DNA of 64,000 nucleotides from Caulobacter ginsengisoli (GTDB lineage: Bacteria > Pseudomonadota > Alphaproteobacteria > Caulobacterales > Caulobacteraceae): the NCBI RefSeq assembly GCF_030814835.1, contig NZ_JAUSVS010000004.1, positions 1 to 64,000 on the forward strand, read 5' to 3'. This document shows, piece after piece, positions 17,176 through 26,285 of this stretch; within the stretch, counting starts at the first letter, position 1, and each line of letters opens with the position of its first letter. The notes under the pieces were generated by a model. That model searched no databases, was not told the DNA's origin, and saw only the letters and a program-made list of their open reading frames with translations. A program made the translations under genes and the position numbers.

Positions 17176-18075
17176 GTGCGAACCTGGAGCACTGAAGACA
17201 CTGACCACATTCTCGATCGGGATGTGGTGGAGGCCGTGATCGCCGGGCCGGGGTTCGAGCGGGCTTTGCGCGGCTGCGTGGAATGCTGGCTGCCCAAGTC
17301 CAACGACACCAAGATGATCGAGGTCACCATGCGGGATCTGGGCCGCATGGTCAGCGGCAACTGGTCCCTCTATCTCGACTCCAGTCCCGGCGGCCTGACC
17401 CTGTCGCGCATGAGCAAGCTGCTCGAGGGCTCCTGGCTGTCCAGTCCCGGTCGGGCGCGGGCCCTGCTGCTGTATCTGCGGTTCCTCGGCTATATCGAGC
17501 CGGCGGTCAGCCAGGACAATGACGGCCGCGAAAAGCGCTTCCGGGTCACCCCCCAGCTCAAGCAGGCCTTCCACGAACGCTATCGCCGTGACCTTGGCGC
17601 CTTCATCGAGACCGACCCCGCCATCGCCGAGGTCGCCGAGCGGCTGGATGACGAGGAGGTCTTCCGCTGCCTGGCCTGGGCGCACGGCGGTCTGCTGGTC
17701 GCCCTGCTCAAGGCCTACAGGCCGGAGACCGTCTCGCTGGACATGTTCTCCAGCCGCTATTCCGGCATGATGGTGCTGGCCCACATGCTGCTGAGCGGTG
17801 AGGCGGGCGACAGCTTCCCGCCACAGCGACCGGTCCGCTACACCGTCGCGGGCCTGGCCCGTGAGACCGGCATCTCCCGCGCCCAGGTTCGCCGGCTGTT
17901 TCGCGAGGCGCAGGCGGCCGGCTTCATGACCCCTGTCGAGGAAGGGCTGATGCTGCTGACCCCGCTGCTGGCCGAGCACGTCAAGCTGCTGGTGGCGTGC
18001 GCAAGCCGCATACTGGCGGCCAGCGCCGAGGCGACGCTGACACATCTGGAAGAGTCCGGGCGCGACGTGGCCTGA
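17176..18075 (+). CDS. Putative winged-helix regulatory protein, paralogue 1
   Basis: A 299-aa soluble protein of no family I can name. Residues ~55-105 (DLGRMVSGNWSLYLDSS, LTLSRMSKLLEGSWLSSPGRARALLLYLRFLGYIEP) and ~225-265 (YTVAGLARETGISRAQVRRLFREAQAAGFM) each look like helix-turn-helix units; the latter resembles MarR/GntR-type recognition helices. No membrane segments are seen. The next gene is a clear paralogue in tandem. GTG start. DNA binding is inferred from the second HTH-like segment. Confidence 0.7.
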   Translation: MRTWSTEDTDHILDRDVVEAVIAGPGFERALRGCVECWLPKSNDTKMIEVTMRDLGRMVSGNWSLYLDSSPGGLTLSRMSKLLEGSWLSSPGRARALLLYLRFLGYIEPAVSQDNDGREKRFRVTPQLKQAFHERYRRDLGAFIETDPAIAEVAERLDDEEVFRCLAWAHGGLLVALLKAYRPETVSLDMFSSRYSGMMVLAHMLLSGEAGDSFPPQRPVRYTVAGLARETGISRAQVRRLFREAQAAGFMTPVEEGLMLLTPLLAEHVKLLVACASRILAASAEATLTHLEESGRDVA

Positions 18076-18129
18076 CGGCCTGGGACAATAGGGCTATAGT
18101 TCCAGGCTTCGGGCGGGCTTCTCACAGAC

Positions 18130-19023
18130 ATGCGAAACTGGACGCTGGCGGAAGCGGCGGAAGTCATCAGCGACGAGCAGATCAGCGCCGCGCGCCGGCT
18201 GCCGGGCCTGGTCGAGGCGGGCCGGCGCTCGGCGGCCAGCTGGCTGCCCCGGCCGGGCGACACGAAAATGGTCGCCGCCACCCTGCGGGACCTGGGGCGG
18301 ATGGTCAGCGGGGTCTGGGCCATCTATCTGGACGCCAGCCCCGGCGGCCTGACCCTGGCGCGCCTGGCCAAGCTGTTGGAAGGCACGCGACTCTCCAGTC
18401 CCGGCCGGGCCCGGGCCCTGCTGATCTACATGCAGTTCCTGGGCTATGTGCAGCCCGCCCGGAGGGAGGCGGATCGCCGTGAGCGGCATTACACCATCAC
18501 CCCGGCCCTGTTCGAAGCCTTCCATGAACGCTACCGCCGCGACCTGGCCACGGTCGCCGACCTGGACCCGCTGATCGCCGAGATTCTGCGGCGGATCGAG
18601 GAGCCGGGGGTGTTCCGCGCCTTCGTGCGGGTGCATGGCGACTTCCTGGCCGCCGGTTTCAAGACCTGGCGCCCCGAGGGGCCCTCGCTGGACATCTTCT
18701 CGGAGCGGTTCTCCGGCATGGTGGTGCTGTCGCTCATCCTGTTCAGCGGCGTGGAGCGCGACAGCTTCCCGCCCCGCCAACCGGCGCCGATCAATGTCGC
18801 CAGGCTGTCGCGCGACGCCGGCATCTCACGGGCCCAGGTGCGCCAACTGCTGAAGGCGGGCGAGAAGGCCGGCTTCTTCGATCTGCGGACCGAGGGCGTG
18901 GTGGTCCTGACCCAGCAGCTCTACGACAACCTGGAAATCCTCACCGCCGGGGTGATGGTGATCTTCCGCGAATGCGCCCGCCGCACGCTGGCCTACCTGG
19001 CCGAGGGCCCCGAAGAAGTCTAG
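18130..19023 (+). CDS. Putative winged-helix regulatory protein, paralogue 2
   Basis: A 297-aa paralogue of the preceding gene. The same blocks are kept in order: MVAATLRDLGRMVSGVWAIY, TLARLAKLLEGTRLSSPGRA, FHERYRRDLATV, SLDIFSERFSGMVVLSLI, DSFPPRQP and a C-terminal HTH-like RDAGISRAQVRQLLKAGEKA. The pair is separated by 54 bases, so it arose by tandem duplication and is probably co-transcribed. The function is unknown. The stop shares CTAG (19020-19023) with the convergent downstream gene. Confidence 0.7.
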   Translation: MRNWTLAEAAEVISDEQISAARRLPGLVEAGRRSAASWLPRPGDTKMVAATLRDLGRMVSGVWAIYLDASPGGLTLARLAKLLEGTRLSSPGRARALLIYMQFLGYVQPARREADRRERHYTITPALFEAFHERYRRDLATVADLDPLIAEILRRIEEPGVFRAFVRVHGDFLAAGFKTWRPEGPSLDIFSERFSGMVVLSLILFSGVERDSFPPRQPAPINVARLSRDAGISRAQVRQLLKAGEKAGFFDLRTEGVVVLTQQLYDNLEILTAGVMVIFRECARRTLAYLAEGPEEV

Positions 19024-19469
19024 CTAACCACCCGCCAGCCCCCAATCAGCGGAATGGTCGCGCAGGCCGGGCCGCCGTCCTTGCCGACGCCGGCGAAGGC
19101 CGTCTCCAGCCGTTTGCCCGGGGCCAGGGCCGCCTCGATCTGGGCCGGGGTCAGGGTTCCGATCCGCACCTTGGCCCGGCGGGTGATCGGCGTGCCGTGC
19201 TGGCCGGCGCAGGTCCCCCAGTTGACATAGATGAACCTGTCGCCGGTCGGTCCCTGGATGGCCGGGCCCACCAGCCGCGCCGCCCCGTCCGGCCCGGTGG
19301 TCACCTTGACCGGGACGTCGAAGGCGACCCGCCCGGCGCCGGCTTCACTGGGCCGGATCAGTTCGCTGGCGAAGTTCGCGCCGGTCTTGCCCCACTGCAC
19401 CGCCACCATCACGCCGGGCGGCGGGTCTTCGACCACGATCCGCACGGTGGTCTCGCCCAGATTGGCCAC
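19020..19469 (-). CDS. Small beta-rich protein, DUF5990-like
   Basis: A 149-aa protein starting MANLGETTVRIVVEDPPPGV, with DGAARLVGPAIQGPTGDRFIYVNWGTCAGQ and a C-terminal RRAKVRIGTLTPAQIEAAL. The pattern recalls the DUF5990 family of small beta-sandwich proteins of unknown function; this is from memory of the family. No signal peptide or TM segment is present. It converges on the paralogue pair with a shared CTAG stop and is divergent from the nitronate monooxygenase gene. Confidence 0.65.
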   Translation of the reverse strand: MANLGETTVRIVVEDPPPGVMVAVQWGKTGANFASELIRPSEAGAGRVAFDVPVKVTTGPDGAARLVGPAIQGPTGDRFIYVNWGTCAGQHGTPITRRAKVRIGTLTPAQIEAALAPGKRLETAFAGVGKDGGPACATIPLIGGWRVVS

Positions 19470-19544
19470 GAACGGTCCTCCAATTCACGCCGCCTCTTGA
19501 CCCCGCAGCGTCGCCGGGTGAGGGCGAAGGGAGGGAGAGCGCCA

Positions 19545-20489
19545 ATGATCAACAATCGCATCACCGCCATGCTGGGAGTGCAATACCCCATCGTCCAGGC
19601 CCCGATGGGCTGGATCGCCCGCGCCCAGCTAGCCAGCGCCGTCTCCAACGCCGGGGGACTGGGGATCATCGAGACCTCTTCCGGCCAGCTCGACGAGGTG
19701 CGCGGCGAAATCAAAAAGATGCGCGAGCTGACCGACAAACCGTTCGGGGTGAACATCGCCCAGGCCTTCGTGCGCGATCCCGACATCGTCTCCTTCGTGG
19801 TCGACCAGGGGGTCAAGTTCGTCACCACCTCGGCCGGCGATCCCAACAAATACTGCTCGGCCCTCAAGGAAGCGGGCCTGACCGTCTTCCACGTCGTGCC
19901 TTCGCTGGCGGCGGCGCTGAAGGCCATCGAGGCCGGGGTCGACGGGCTGGTGGTCGAGGGCGGCGAGGGCGGCGGGTTCAAGAACAGCCGCGACGTGGCC
20001 ACCATGGTGCTGCTGCCCCTGGTCTGCTCGAAGGTGAAGGTTCCGGTGATCGCCGCCGGCGGCATGGTCGATGGGCGCACCATGGCCGCCGCCTTCGCCC
20101 TGGGGGCCGAGGGCATCCAGATGGGAACCCGCATGGTCTCGGCGGCCGAGTCGCCGGTGCACCAGAACTGGAAGGACGCCATCCTCGGGGCCAAGGAGAC
20201 CGACACCGTCTTCCTCAACCGCTTCGGTCCCGGGCCGGCCCTGCGGGCCCTGCGCACCGAGAAGACCACGGTCATGGAAAAGGACCCGCCGGAGGGCGGC
20301 GCCATGGGCGAGTTCCGCAATGCGCTGGCCCTCTATTTCGGCGGCGACATGGAGGCCTCCATCGCCCTGTCGGGCCAGGTGGCCGGCCGCATCGACGCGG
20401 TCCGCCCGGTGGCCGAGATCATCGCCGAGACGGTCGCCGAGTTTCACGAGACCTGCGCCGACCTGGGCGCTCGCTATGGAAAGGCCTGA
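19545..20489 (+). CDS. Nitronate monooxygenase (2-nitropropane dioxygenase family)
   Basis: A 314-aa FMN-dependent TIM-barrel oxidase of alkyl nitronates. It begins MINNRITAMLGVQYPIVQAP, then has SNAGGLGIIE, a glycine-rich FMN-phosphate loop VVEGGEGGGFKNSR and VPVIAAGGMVDGRTMAAAFALGAEGIQMGTRM. The ATG at 19545 follows a strong SD (AGGGAGGGAGAG); the open frame upstream is antisense to the DUF5990-like gene. The stop overlaps the next gene's start by 14 bases, indicating coupling. Confidence 0.9.
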   Translation: MINNRITAMLGVQYPIVQAPMGWIARAQLASAVSNAGGLGIIETSSGQLDEVRGEIKKMRELTDKPFGVNIAQAFVRDPDIVSFVVDQGVKFVTTSAGDPNKYCSALKEAGLTVFHVVPSLAAALKAIEAGVDGLVVEGGEGGGFKNSRDVATMVLLPLVCSKVKVPVIAAGGMVDGRTMAAAFALGAEGIQMGTRMVSAAESPVHQNWKDAILGAKETDTVFLNRFGPGPALRALRTEKTTVMEKDPPEGGAMGEFRNALALYFGGDMEASIALSGQVAGRIDAVRPVAEIIAETVAEFHETCADLGARYGKA

Positions 20490-21852
20490 CGCCGACGCGC
20501 TCGACCGGGCGCGCCATCACGCCCAGGCCTGGCTGGACGGGCTGGGGACCCGGCCTGTCTATGCGCCGGCGTCGCTGGACGAACTGCGCCAGAGCCTGGG
20601 CCGGCCGACGCCGGAGCGCGGTCTTCCCGCCGCCCAGGTCGTCGACGAACTGGCCCGGGACGCCGAGCGCGGCCTGCACGGCTCGCAGGGCGGGCGGTTC
20701 TTCGGCTGGGTGATCGGCGGCGGCCTGCCCGCGGCCATCGGGGCCGACTGGCTGACCGCGGTCTGGGACCAGAACGCCTGCCTGCACGCCTCCGGCCCCG
20801 CCGCCGCCGTGGTCGAGGAGGTGGCCGGGGCCTGGCTCAAGGACCTGTTCGGCCTGCCGGCCGAAGCCAGCTTCGCCTTCGTCACCGGCTGCCAGATGGC
20901 CCATGTCACGGGCCTCGCCGCCGCCCGGCACGCGGTGCTGCGCGACCGGGGCTGGGACGTCGAGCGCCAGGGCCTCAGCGGCGCCCCGCCCATCCGTGTG
21001 CTGAGCAACGCCGACCGTCACGCCTCGGTCGACATCGCCCTGCGCATCCTGGGCATCGGCACCGACGCCCTCGAACCCCTGGCGATGGACGACAATCGCC
21101 AGGTTACGCCTGAGGGCCTCAGCGCCAAGCTCGCCGAGCGGGACGCCCCGACCATCGTCATCCTGCAGGCGGGCGAGCTGAACCTCGCCGCCTTCGATCC
21201 CTTCGCGCAGCTCTGTCCCATCGCCCGCGCGGCCGGCGCCTGGACCCATGTCGACGGCGCCTTCGGTCTCTGGGCCCGGGTCAGCCCCGCCCACCGCCAT
21301 CTGGCCCAGGGCATCGAACTGGCCGACAGCTGGACCACCGACGGCCACAAGTATCTCAACGTCCCCTATGACAGCGGCCTGGCCTTCGTCCGCGACGCCG
21401 ACGCTCATCGCGCCGCCATGACCATGACCACCAGCTACTTCCCGGCCGGCGGCGGGACCGCCCGTGACCCCTTCGACTGGAACCCAGAACTGTCGCGCCG
21501 GGCGCGGGGGTTCGCCGTCTACGCCGCCATCCGCGAACTGGGGCGCGAGGGTCTGGCGGACCTGGTTCGGCGCACCAGCCGCCACGCCCGCGCCTTGGCC
21601 GAGGGCATCGGCGCCCTGCCGGGGGCCGAACTGGTGATGGTCTCTGACCTCAACCAGGCGCTGGTCCGCTTCGGCGACGACGCCAGGACGGATGCGGTCA
21701 TCGCCCAGATCAATGCGTCCGGCGAGGCGCTGTTCGGCGGCGTCAGTTGGCGGGGCCGCCGCTGCATGCGGATCAGCGTCAGCAACTGGCGCACCGGCGA
21801 GGCGGATGTGGCGCGCACGATCAAGGCTGTCGGAGCCGTCCTGGCGGGCTGA
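20476..21852 (+). CDS. Group II PLP-dependent decarboxylase
   Basis: A 458-aa fold-type I PLP enzyme of the aromatic-L-amino-acid/glutamate/tyrosine decarboxylase group. The PLP lysine is Lys292 in TTDGHKYLNVPYDSG. Other family blocks are FVTGCQMAHVTGLAAARHAVL and WTHVDGAFGLWARVS. The ATG at 20476 lies inside the end of the nitronate monooxygenase gene, so the two are translationally coupled. The amino-acid substrate is not predictable; some proteins with this fold are aminotransferases or lyases. Confidence 0.87.
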   Translation: MERPDADALDRARHHAQAWLDGLGTRPVYAPASLDELRQSLGRPTPERGLPAAQVVDELARDAERGLHGSQGGRFFGWVIGGGLPAAIGADWLTAVWDQNACLHASGPAAAVVEEVAGAWLKDLFGLPAEASFAFVTGCQMAHVTGLAAARHAVLRDRGWDVERQGLSGAPPIRVLSNADRHASVDIALRILGIGTDALEPLAMDDNRQVTPEGLSAKLAERDAPTIVILQAGELNLAAFDPFAQLCPIARAAGAWTHVDGAFGLWARVSPAHRHLAQGIELADSWTTDGHKYLNVPYDSGLAFVRDADAHRAAMTMTTSYFPAGGGTARDPFDWNPELSRRARGFAVYAAIRELGREGLADLVRRTSRHARALAEGIGALPGAELVMVSDLNQALVRFGDDARTDAVIAQINASGEALFGGVSWRGRRCMRISVSNWRTGEADVARTIKAVGAVLAG

Positions 21853-21953
21853 GCGGTCGGTTACGCACCCGCGCCTATGCAAACCATGCCTTACCGGCAT
21901 TTCCGGCCAACCCGGCGACCCGGCATCTTCCGTTCCGCAAACGGAGATCACCC

Positions 21954-23123
21954 ATGGCCGCGGCCACCCTCGAAAACCCCCGCAAGGCGGCGGCGAAATC
22001 CGAACCTCATTTCGACCGCGCCGCGCTTGGCCAGATCGTCCTTGTGTTCCAGGGCGGCGGGGCGCTGGGCGCCTACCAGGCCGGGGTCTATCAGGCCCTG
22101 CATGAGGCGGGCATCGAGCCGGACTGGGTGATCGGCACCTCGATCGGGGCCATCAACGCCAGCCTGATCGCCGGCAACGCTCCGGAAAACCGCCTGACCC
22201 GCATGCGCGAGTTCTGGCGGCGAATGACGCATGGCCCGCTGACCGAGATGGCCTCGGCGCTTTCGGGACCCGGCGCCGCCAACGCCATGACGGTGATAGG
22301 CGGGGTGCGCGGCTTCTTCGAGCCCAATCCCTGGGCCTTTCTGGGCCAGCATATGCCGCTGGGCCCGGATATGGCCGGCTACTACCGCACCGTTCCACTG
22401 GAACGGACCCTGGCCGACCTGATCGACACCGATCGCCTCAACAGCGGCGCGCCCCGGCTGACCGTCGGCGCCGCCAATGTCCAGACCGGCGAGATGCGCT
22501 ATTTCGACAGCCGCGAGTCGCCGCTGGGCGTGCGCCATGTCATGGCCTCGGGCGCCCTGCCACCGGCCTTCCCGGCCGTGCGGATCGACGGCGAACTCTT
22601 CTGGGACGGCGGCATCCTTTCCAACACCCCGGTCGAGGCGGTGTTCGACGACAACCCCCGCCGCGGCGGCCTGGTCTTTGCCGTCCATGTCTGGAGCCCC
22701 AACGGTCCCGAGCCCGACACCATCGCCCGGGTGATGAGCCGCCAGAAGGACCTGCAGTATTCCAGCCGTGCGGTCAGCCACATCGCCCGCCAGAAACAGA
22801 TCCATCGCCTGCGCCACATCATCGCCGAGCTGGCCGCCCACGTGCCCGAGGACATCCGCCAGCGGGCCGAGACCAAGGCCCTGGCCGCCTATGGCTGCCT
22901 GACCCGCATGCATGTCGTCCGCCTGCTGGCCCCGCCGCTGGCCGGCGAGAACCACGCCAAGGATATCGACTTCTCGGCCGAGGGCGTGCGCAGCCGCTGG
23001 GACGCCGGCTATCTGGACACTGTCCGTGTGCTGGCCAAGGCCCCCTGGACCCGCGAATTCGACCCGATGGAGGGCTTTATCCTCCATGAGGCGGCCGGCG
23101 GCGAAATGCTGGCCGAAGGCTGA
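21954..23123 (+). CDS. Patatin-like phospholipase
   Basis: A 389-aa patatin-fold serine hydrolase. The oxyanion loop is GGGALG (residues 34-39), the nucleophile is Ser63 in GTSIG, and the catalytic Asp is Asp218 in WDGGILSNTP. A C-terminal extension after the patatin core carries EFDPMEGFILHEAAG, as in the DUF3734-bearing patatins. The hydroxybutyrate dehydrogenase gene follows after 3 bases, so the pair is an operon and a role in PHB or lipid turnover is plausible. No signal peptide. Confidence 0.88.
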   Translation: MAAATLENPRKAAAKSEPHFDRAALGQIVLVFQGGGALGAYQAGVYQALHEAGIEPDWVIGTSIGAINASLIAGNAPENRLTRMREFWRRMTHGPLTEMASALSGPGAANAMTVIGGVRGFFEPNPWAFLGQHMPLGPDMAGYYRTVPLERTLADLIDTDRLNSGAPRLTVGAANVQTGEMRYFDSRESPLGVRHVMASGALPPAFPAVRIDGELFWDGGILSNTPVEAVFDDNPRRGGLVFAVHVWSPNGPEPDTIARVMSRQKDLQYSSRAVSHIARQKQIHRLRHIIAELAAHVPEDIRQRAETKALAAYGCLTRMHVVRLLAPPLAGENHAKDIDFSAEGVRSRWDAGYLDTVRVLAKAPWTREFDPMEGFILHEAAGGEMLAEG

Positions 23124-23126
23124 CCC

Positions 23127-23990
23127 ATGACCAACCAACCCCTGTCGCTTTGGAAACCCGCCATGAACACCCTTGCCCGCGTCGCCCAGCTTGAGGCCGC
23201 TCCCCGTCCGCTCGAGGGCCGCGTCGCCCTGGTCACCGGCTCGACCAGCGGCATCGGCCTGGGCGTGGCGACCGAACTGGCCCGCCAGGGCGCGGCCCTG
23301 GTGCTCAACGGCCTGGGCGACCCCGACGAGATCGAGCAGATCCGCCTGGACCTGGCCCGCGACCACCAGGTCGAGGCGACCTACAGCGACGCTGACCTGC
23401 GCGATCCCGAGGCCATCCGCCAGATGATGGCGATGGCCCATGACGCCATCGGGCCGGTGGACATCCTGGTCAACAACGCCGGCATCCAGCATGTCGCGCC
23501 CATCGAGGATTTCCCGGTCGCCCGCTGGGACGCCATCATCGCCATCAACCTGACCAGCGCCTTTCATACCATCCGCGCGGTGCTGCCGCGCATGAAGGCC
23601 GAGGGCTACGGCCGGATCATCAATATCGCCTCGGCCCACGGCCTGGTCGGCTCGCCCTTCAAGTCGGCCTATGTCGCCGCCAAACACGGCGTCGTCGGCC
23701 TGACCAAGGTGGTGGCGCTGGAGGCGGCCGAGAGCGGCGTCACCTGCAACGCCATCTGCCCCGGCTATGTCTGGACCCCGCTGGTCGAACAACAGATCGA
23801 CGACCAGGCCAAGGCCTTCAAGATCACCCCCGAACAGGTGATCAAGGACGTGCTGCTCAAGGCTCAGCCCAACAAGCGCTTCGCCACGGTCGAGGAGATA
23901 GGCATGCTGACCGCCTACCTCTGCGGTCCCGGCGGCGCCTCGATTACCGGCGCCGCACTGCCGGTCGATGGAGCCTGGACGGCGCACTAG
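23127..23990 (+). CDS. 3-hydroxybutyrate dehydrogenase (SDR)
   Basis: A 287-aa (or 275-aa from ATG 23163) NAD-dependent short-chain dehydrogenase. Features: TGSTSGIGLG cofactor loop, NNAGIQHVAPIEDFP, catalytic Ser in NIASAHGLVGSPFKSAYVAAKHG with Tyr and Lys in YVAAK, and the 3-hydroxybutyrate dehydrogenase-like CPGYVWTPLVEQQI and NKRFATVEEIG. It would oxidise 3-hydroxybutyrate to acetoacetate, the last step of PHB breakdown. It is in an operon with the patatin gene. The shorter start fits the usual ~260-aa length better. Confidence 0.88.
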   Translation: MTNQPLSLWKPAMNTLARVAQLEAAPRPLEGRVALVTGSTSGIGLGVATELARQGAALVLNGLGDPDEIEQIRLDLARDHQVEATYSDADLRDPEAIRQMMAMAHDAIGPVDILVNNAGIQHVAPIEDFPVARWDAIIAINLTSAFHTIRAVLPRMKAEGYGRIINIASAHGLVGSPFKSAYVAAKHGVVGLTKVVALEAAESGVTCNAICPGYVWTPLVEQQIDDQAKAFKITPEQVIKDVLLKAQPNKRFATVEEIGMLTAYLCGPGGASITGAALPVDGAWTAH

Positions 23991-24043
23991 GCGCTCTCGG
24001 TTCCCATATGTGCTATGGCCTAGCCGACAGAGGACGCCACGCC

Positions 24044-25372
24044 GTGACCCAGCCGCAAACCGCTCCCGCCCGGCCCCGCGTGGTGATCGTGGGAGCCGGT
24101 TTTGGCGGGCTGGCCCTGGCCAAGGGCCTGGCCGACGCGCCCTGCGACGTCACCCTGATCGACCGCCGCAACCATCACCTCTTCCAGCCGCTGCTGTATC
24201 AGGTAGCGACGGCGGGCCTGGCCCCCACCCAGATCGCCAGCCCGATCCGCAGCGTGGTGCGCGGCCAGGCCAACACCCGGGTGATCCTGGGCGAAGTCGC
24301 TGGGGTGGATCGGGCGCGCCGACAGGTGAAGCTCAGCGACCGGGTCATCCCCTATGACATCCTGGTGCTGGCCACCGGGGCGACCCACGCCTATTTCGGG
24401 CATGACGACTGGGAGGCCTTCGCCCCCGGCCTCAAGACCCTGGAAGACGCCATCGACGTGCGCCGCCGGGTGCTGCTGGCCTTCGAACGGGCCGAGCTGA
24501 CCGACGATGCGGCCGAGCGCGAGCGGCTGCTGACCTTCGTGATCATTGGCGCCGGCCCGACCGGGGTCGAGCTGGCCGGGGCCATAGCCGAGCTGGCGCG
24601 GCGGGCCATCAGCTGCGATTTCCGGGTCATCCAGGGCGCCATGGCCCGGGTCTATCTGGTCGAGGCCGGGCCGCGCGTGCTGACCGCCTTTCCGCCCCAC
24701 CTGTCGGCCTATGCCGCCCGGGCGCTGGAGAAGCTGGGCGTCACCGTCGCCACCGGCCGGGCGGTCACCGCCTGCGACGCCCTGGGCGTGGAGCTGGATG
24801 GCAAGAGCCGCATCGAGGCCCGCACCCTGGTCTGGGCCGCCGGCGTGCGCGCCTCGCCGGCTGCGACCTGGCTGGAGGCCGAGCGCGACCGGGCCGGCCG
24901 GGCCATGGTCGGCGCCGATCTGTCGGTCGCCGGCGCGCCCGACATCTTCGTCATCGGCGATGCGGCCCATGCCCAGGCCGACGGCAAGCCCCTGCCCGGC
25001 GTCGCCCCGGTCGCCAAGCAGCAGGGCGAGTACCTGGCCCGGCTGATCAAGGCTCGTCTCGCCGACCGCCCCGCGCCGGGGCCATTCCGCTACAAGGACT
25101 ACGGCAATCTCGCCACTGTCGGGCGCCAGGCCGCCGTGGTCGCCATCGGCAAGGCCAGCCTGAAGGGCTTCATCGCCTGGCTGTTCTGGGGCGCGGCCCA
25201 CGTCTATTTCCTGATCGGGTTCCGCAACCGCATCGCCGTCACCCTGGACTGGCTGTGGGCCTACATCACCTTCGACCGCGGCTCGCGGCTGATCACCGGC
25301 GACATCATGCCAAAGACGCCCGAGCCGGCCCCCAGGGCGGCGGCCAGGCGCCCGCTCGAACCCGTCCACTAG
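24044..25372 (+). CDS. ndh: Type II NADH:quinone dehydrogenase (NDH-2)
   Basis: A 442-aa membrane-associated flavoprotein oxidising NADH and reducing quinone without proton pumping. The FAD dinucleotide fold is VVIVGAGFGGLALAKGL near the N-terminus; the NADH fold is FVIIGAGPTGVELAGAI at ~170. FVIGDAAHAQ and PGVAPVAKQQGEY are family motifs. The C-terminal amphipathic/hydrophobic part (GFIAWLFWGAAHVYFLIGF) would anchor it to the inner membrane. GTG 24044 is chosen for the AGAGGA SD about 10 bases upstream; an ATG at 24008 is possible. Confidence 0.92.
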   Translation: MTQPQTAPARPRVVIVGAGFGGLALAKGLADAPCDVTLIDRRNHHLFQPLLYQVATAGLAPTQIASPIRSVVRGQANTRVILGEVAGVDRARRQVKLSDRVIPYDILVLATGATHAYFGHDDWEAFAPGLKTLEDAIDVRRRVLLAFERAELTDDAAERERLLTFVIIGAGPTGVELAGAIAELARRAISCDFRVIQGAMARVYLVEAGPRVLTAFPPHLSAYAARALEKLGVTVATGRAVTACDALGVELDGKSRIEARTLVWAAGVRASPAATWLEAERDRAGRAMVGADLSVAGAPDIFVIGDAAHAQADGKPLPGVAPVAKQQGEYLARLIKARLADRPAPGPFRYKDYGNLATVGRQAAVVAIGKASLKGFIAWLFWGAAHVYFLIGFRNRIAVTLDWLWAYITFDRGSRLITGDIMPKTPEPAPRAAARRPLEPVH

Positions 25373-25394
25373 CCAGGATCGGGGGGCCAAGACC

Positions 25395-26285
25395 ATGGAA
25401 ATGCAGCAGGTCCGCTACTTCCTGGCGCTGTCGGAGACGCTCAACTTCACGCGCGCGGCCGAGCAGTGCCACGTCACCCAGCCGGCCCTGACCCGCGCCA
25501 TCCAGCAACTCGAGGCCGAGCTGGGCGGGCCGCTGTTCCATCGCGAGCGGCGCCGCACCCACCTGTCCGAACTGGGCCGGATGATGCTGCCCTACCTGCA
25601 GTCGATCCAGGACCAGAGCGAGGCGGCCCGCAACCACGCCCGATCGCTGAAGACCCTGGACGAGGCGCCGCTGAACATCGGGGCCATGTGCACCATCGGC
25701 CCGGCCATGCTGACCGACCTGATCGTCCGTTTCCGCGCCGCCAATCCCGGCGTGCAGCTGGTGGTCAAGGATCTGGGGGCCAAGTCGCTGATCGAGGCGC
25801 TGAGCGACGGCGACCTGCATGTCGGGCTGATCGGCCTGCCCGAGCCGCTGGACATGCGCTTCCACAGCCTGCCGCTCTTCGACGAGCGTTTCGTGGTGGC
25901 CATCGCCCCGGGCCATCCGCTCGCCAGCCGCAACACCATCAGCGCCCCGGACCTGCACCGCGAGTCCTATGTCAACCGCCACATGTGCGAGGTCTTCGAC
26001 CACATCCGCGACAACTATCTGGGCCGGGGCATCAAGATGCGCCAGGTGTTCTCCAGCGACCGCGACGACTGGGTCCAGGCGATGATCAAGGCCGAGATGG
26101 GCCTGGGGCTGTTCCCCGAGTTCTGCGTCACCGATCCGGGCCTGACCACCCGGCCGCTGACCGACCCGCCGTTCAACCGCACCATCATGCTGGTCACCGT
26201 GCGCGGCCGGCCGCATTCGCCGGCCCTGGGCGCCTTCGTCTCGCAGGCCAGGACCTATGACTGGCGCAAGGCGGCGGCGCGCTAG
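25395..26285 (+). CDS. LysR-family transcriptional regulator
   Basis: A 296-aa LTTR. The N-terminal winged HTH is typical: MEMQQVRYFLALSETLNFT, RAAEQCHVTQPALTRAIQQL. The effector-binding domain follows from about residue 90. It lies 22 bases after NDH-2, co-directional, and ends abutting the convergent MFS gene; its target could be that exporter, though LysR regulators more often control a divergent gene. No inducer can be inferred. Confidence 0.88.
   Translation: MEMQQVRYFLALSETLNFTRAAEQCHVTQPALTRAIQQLEAELGGPLFHRERRRTHLSELGRMMLPYLQSIQDQSEAARNHARSLKTLDEAPLNIGAMCTIGPAMLTDLIVRFRAANPGVQLVVKDLGAKSLIEALSDGDLHVGLIGLPEPLDMRFHSLPLFDERFVVAIAPGHPLASRNTISAPDLHRESYVNRHMCEVFDHIRDNYLGRGIKMRQVFSSDRDDWVQAMIKAEMGLGLFPEFCVTDPGLTTRPLTDPPFNRTIMLVTVRGRPHSPALGAFVSQARTYDWRKAAAR

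Noticed and set aside
18972..19544. Upstream extension of the nitronate monooxygenase frame
   Set aside because: It is antisense to the DUF5990-like gene, and a strong SD with ATG at 19545 gives the family N-terminus.
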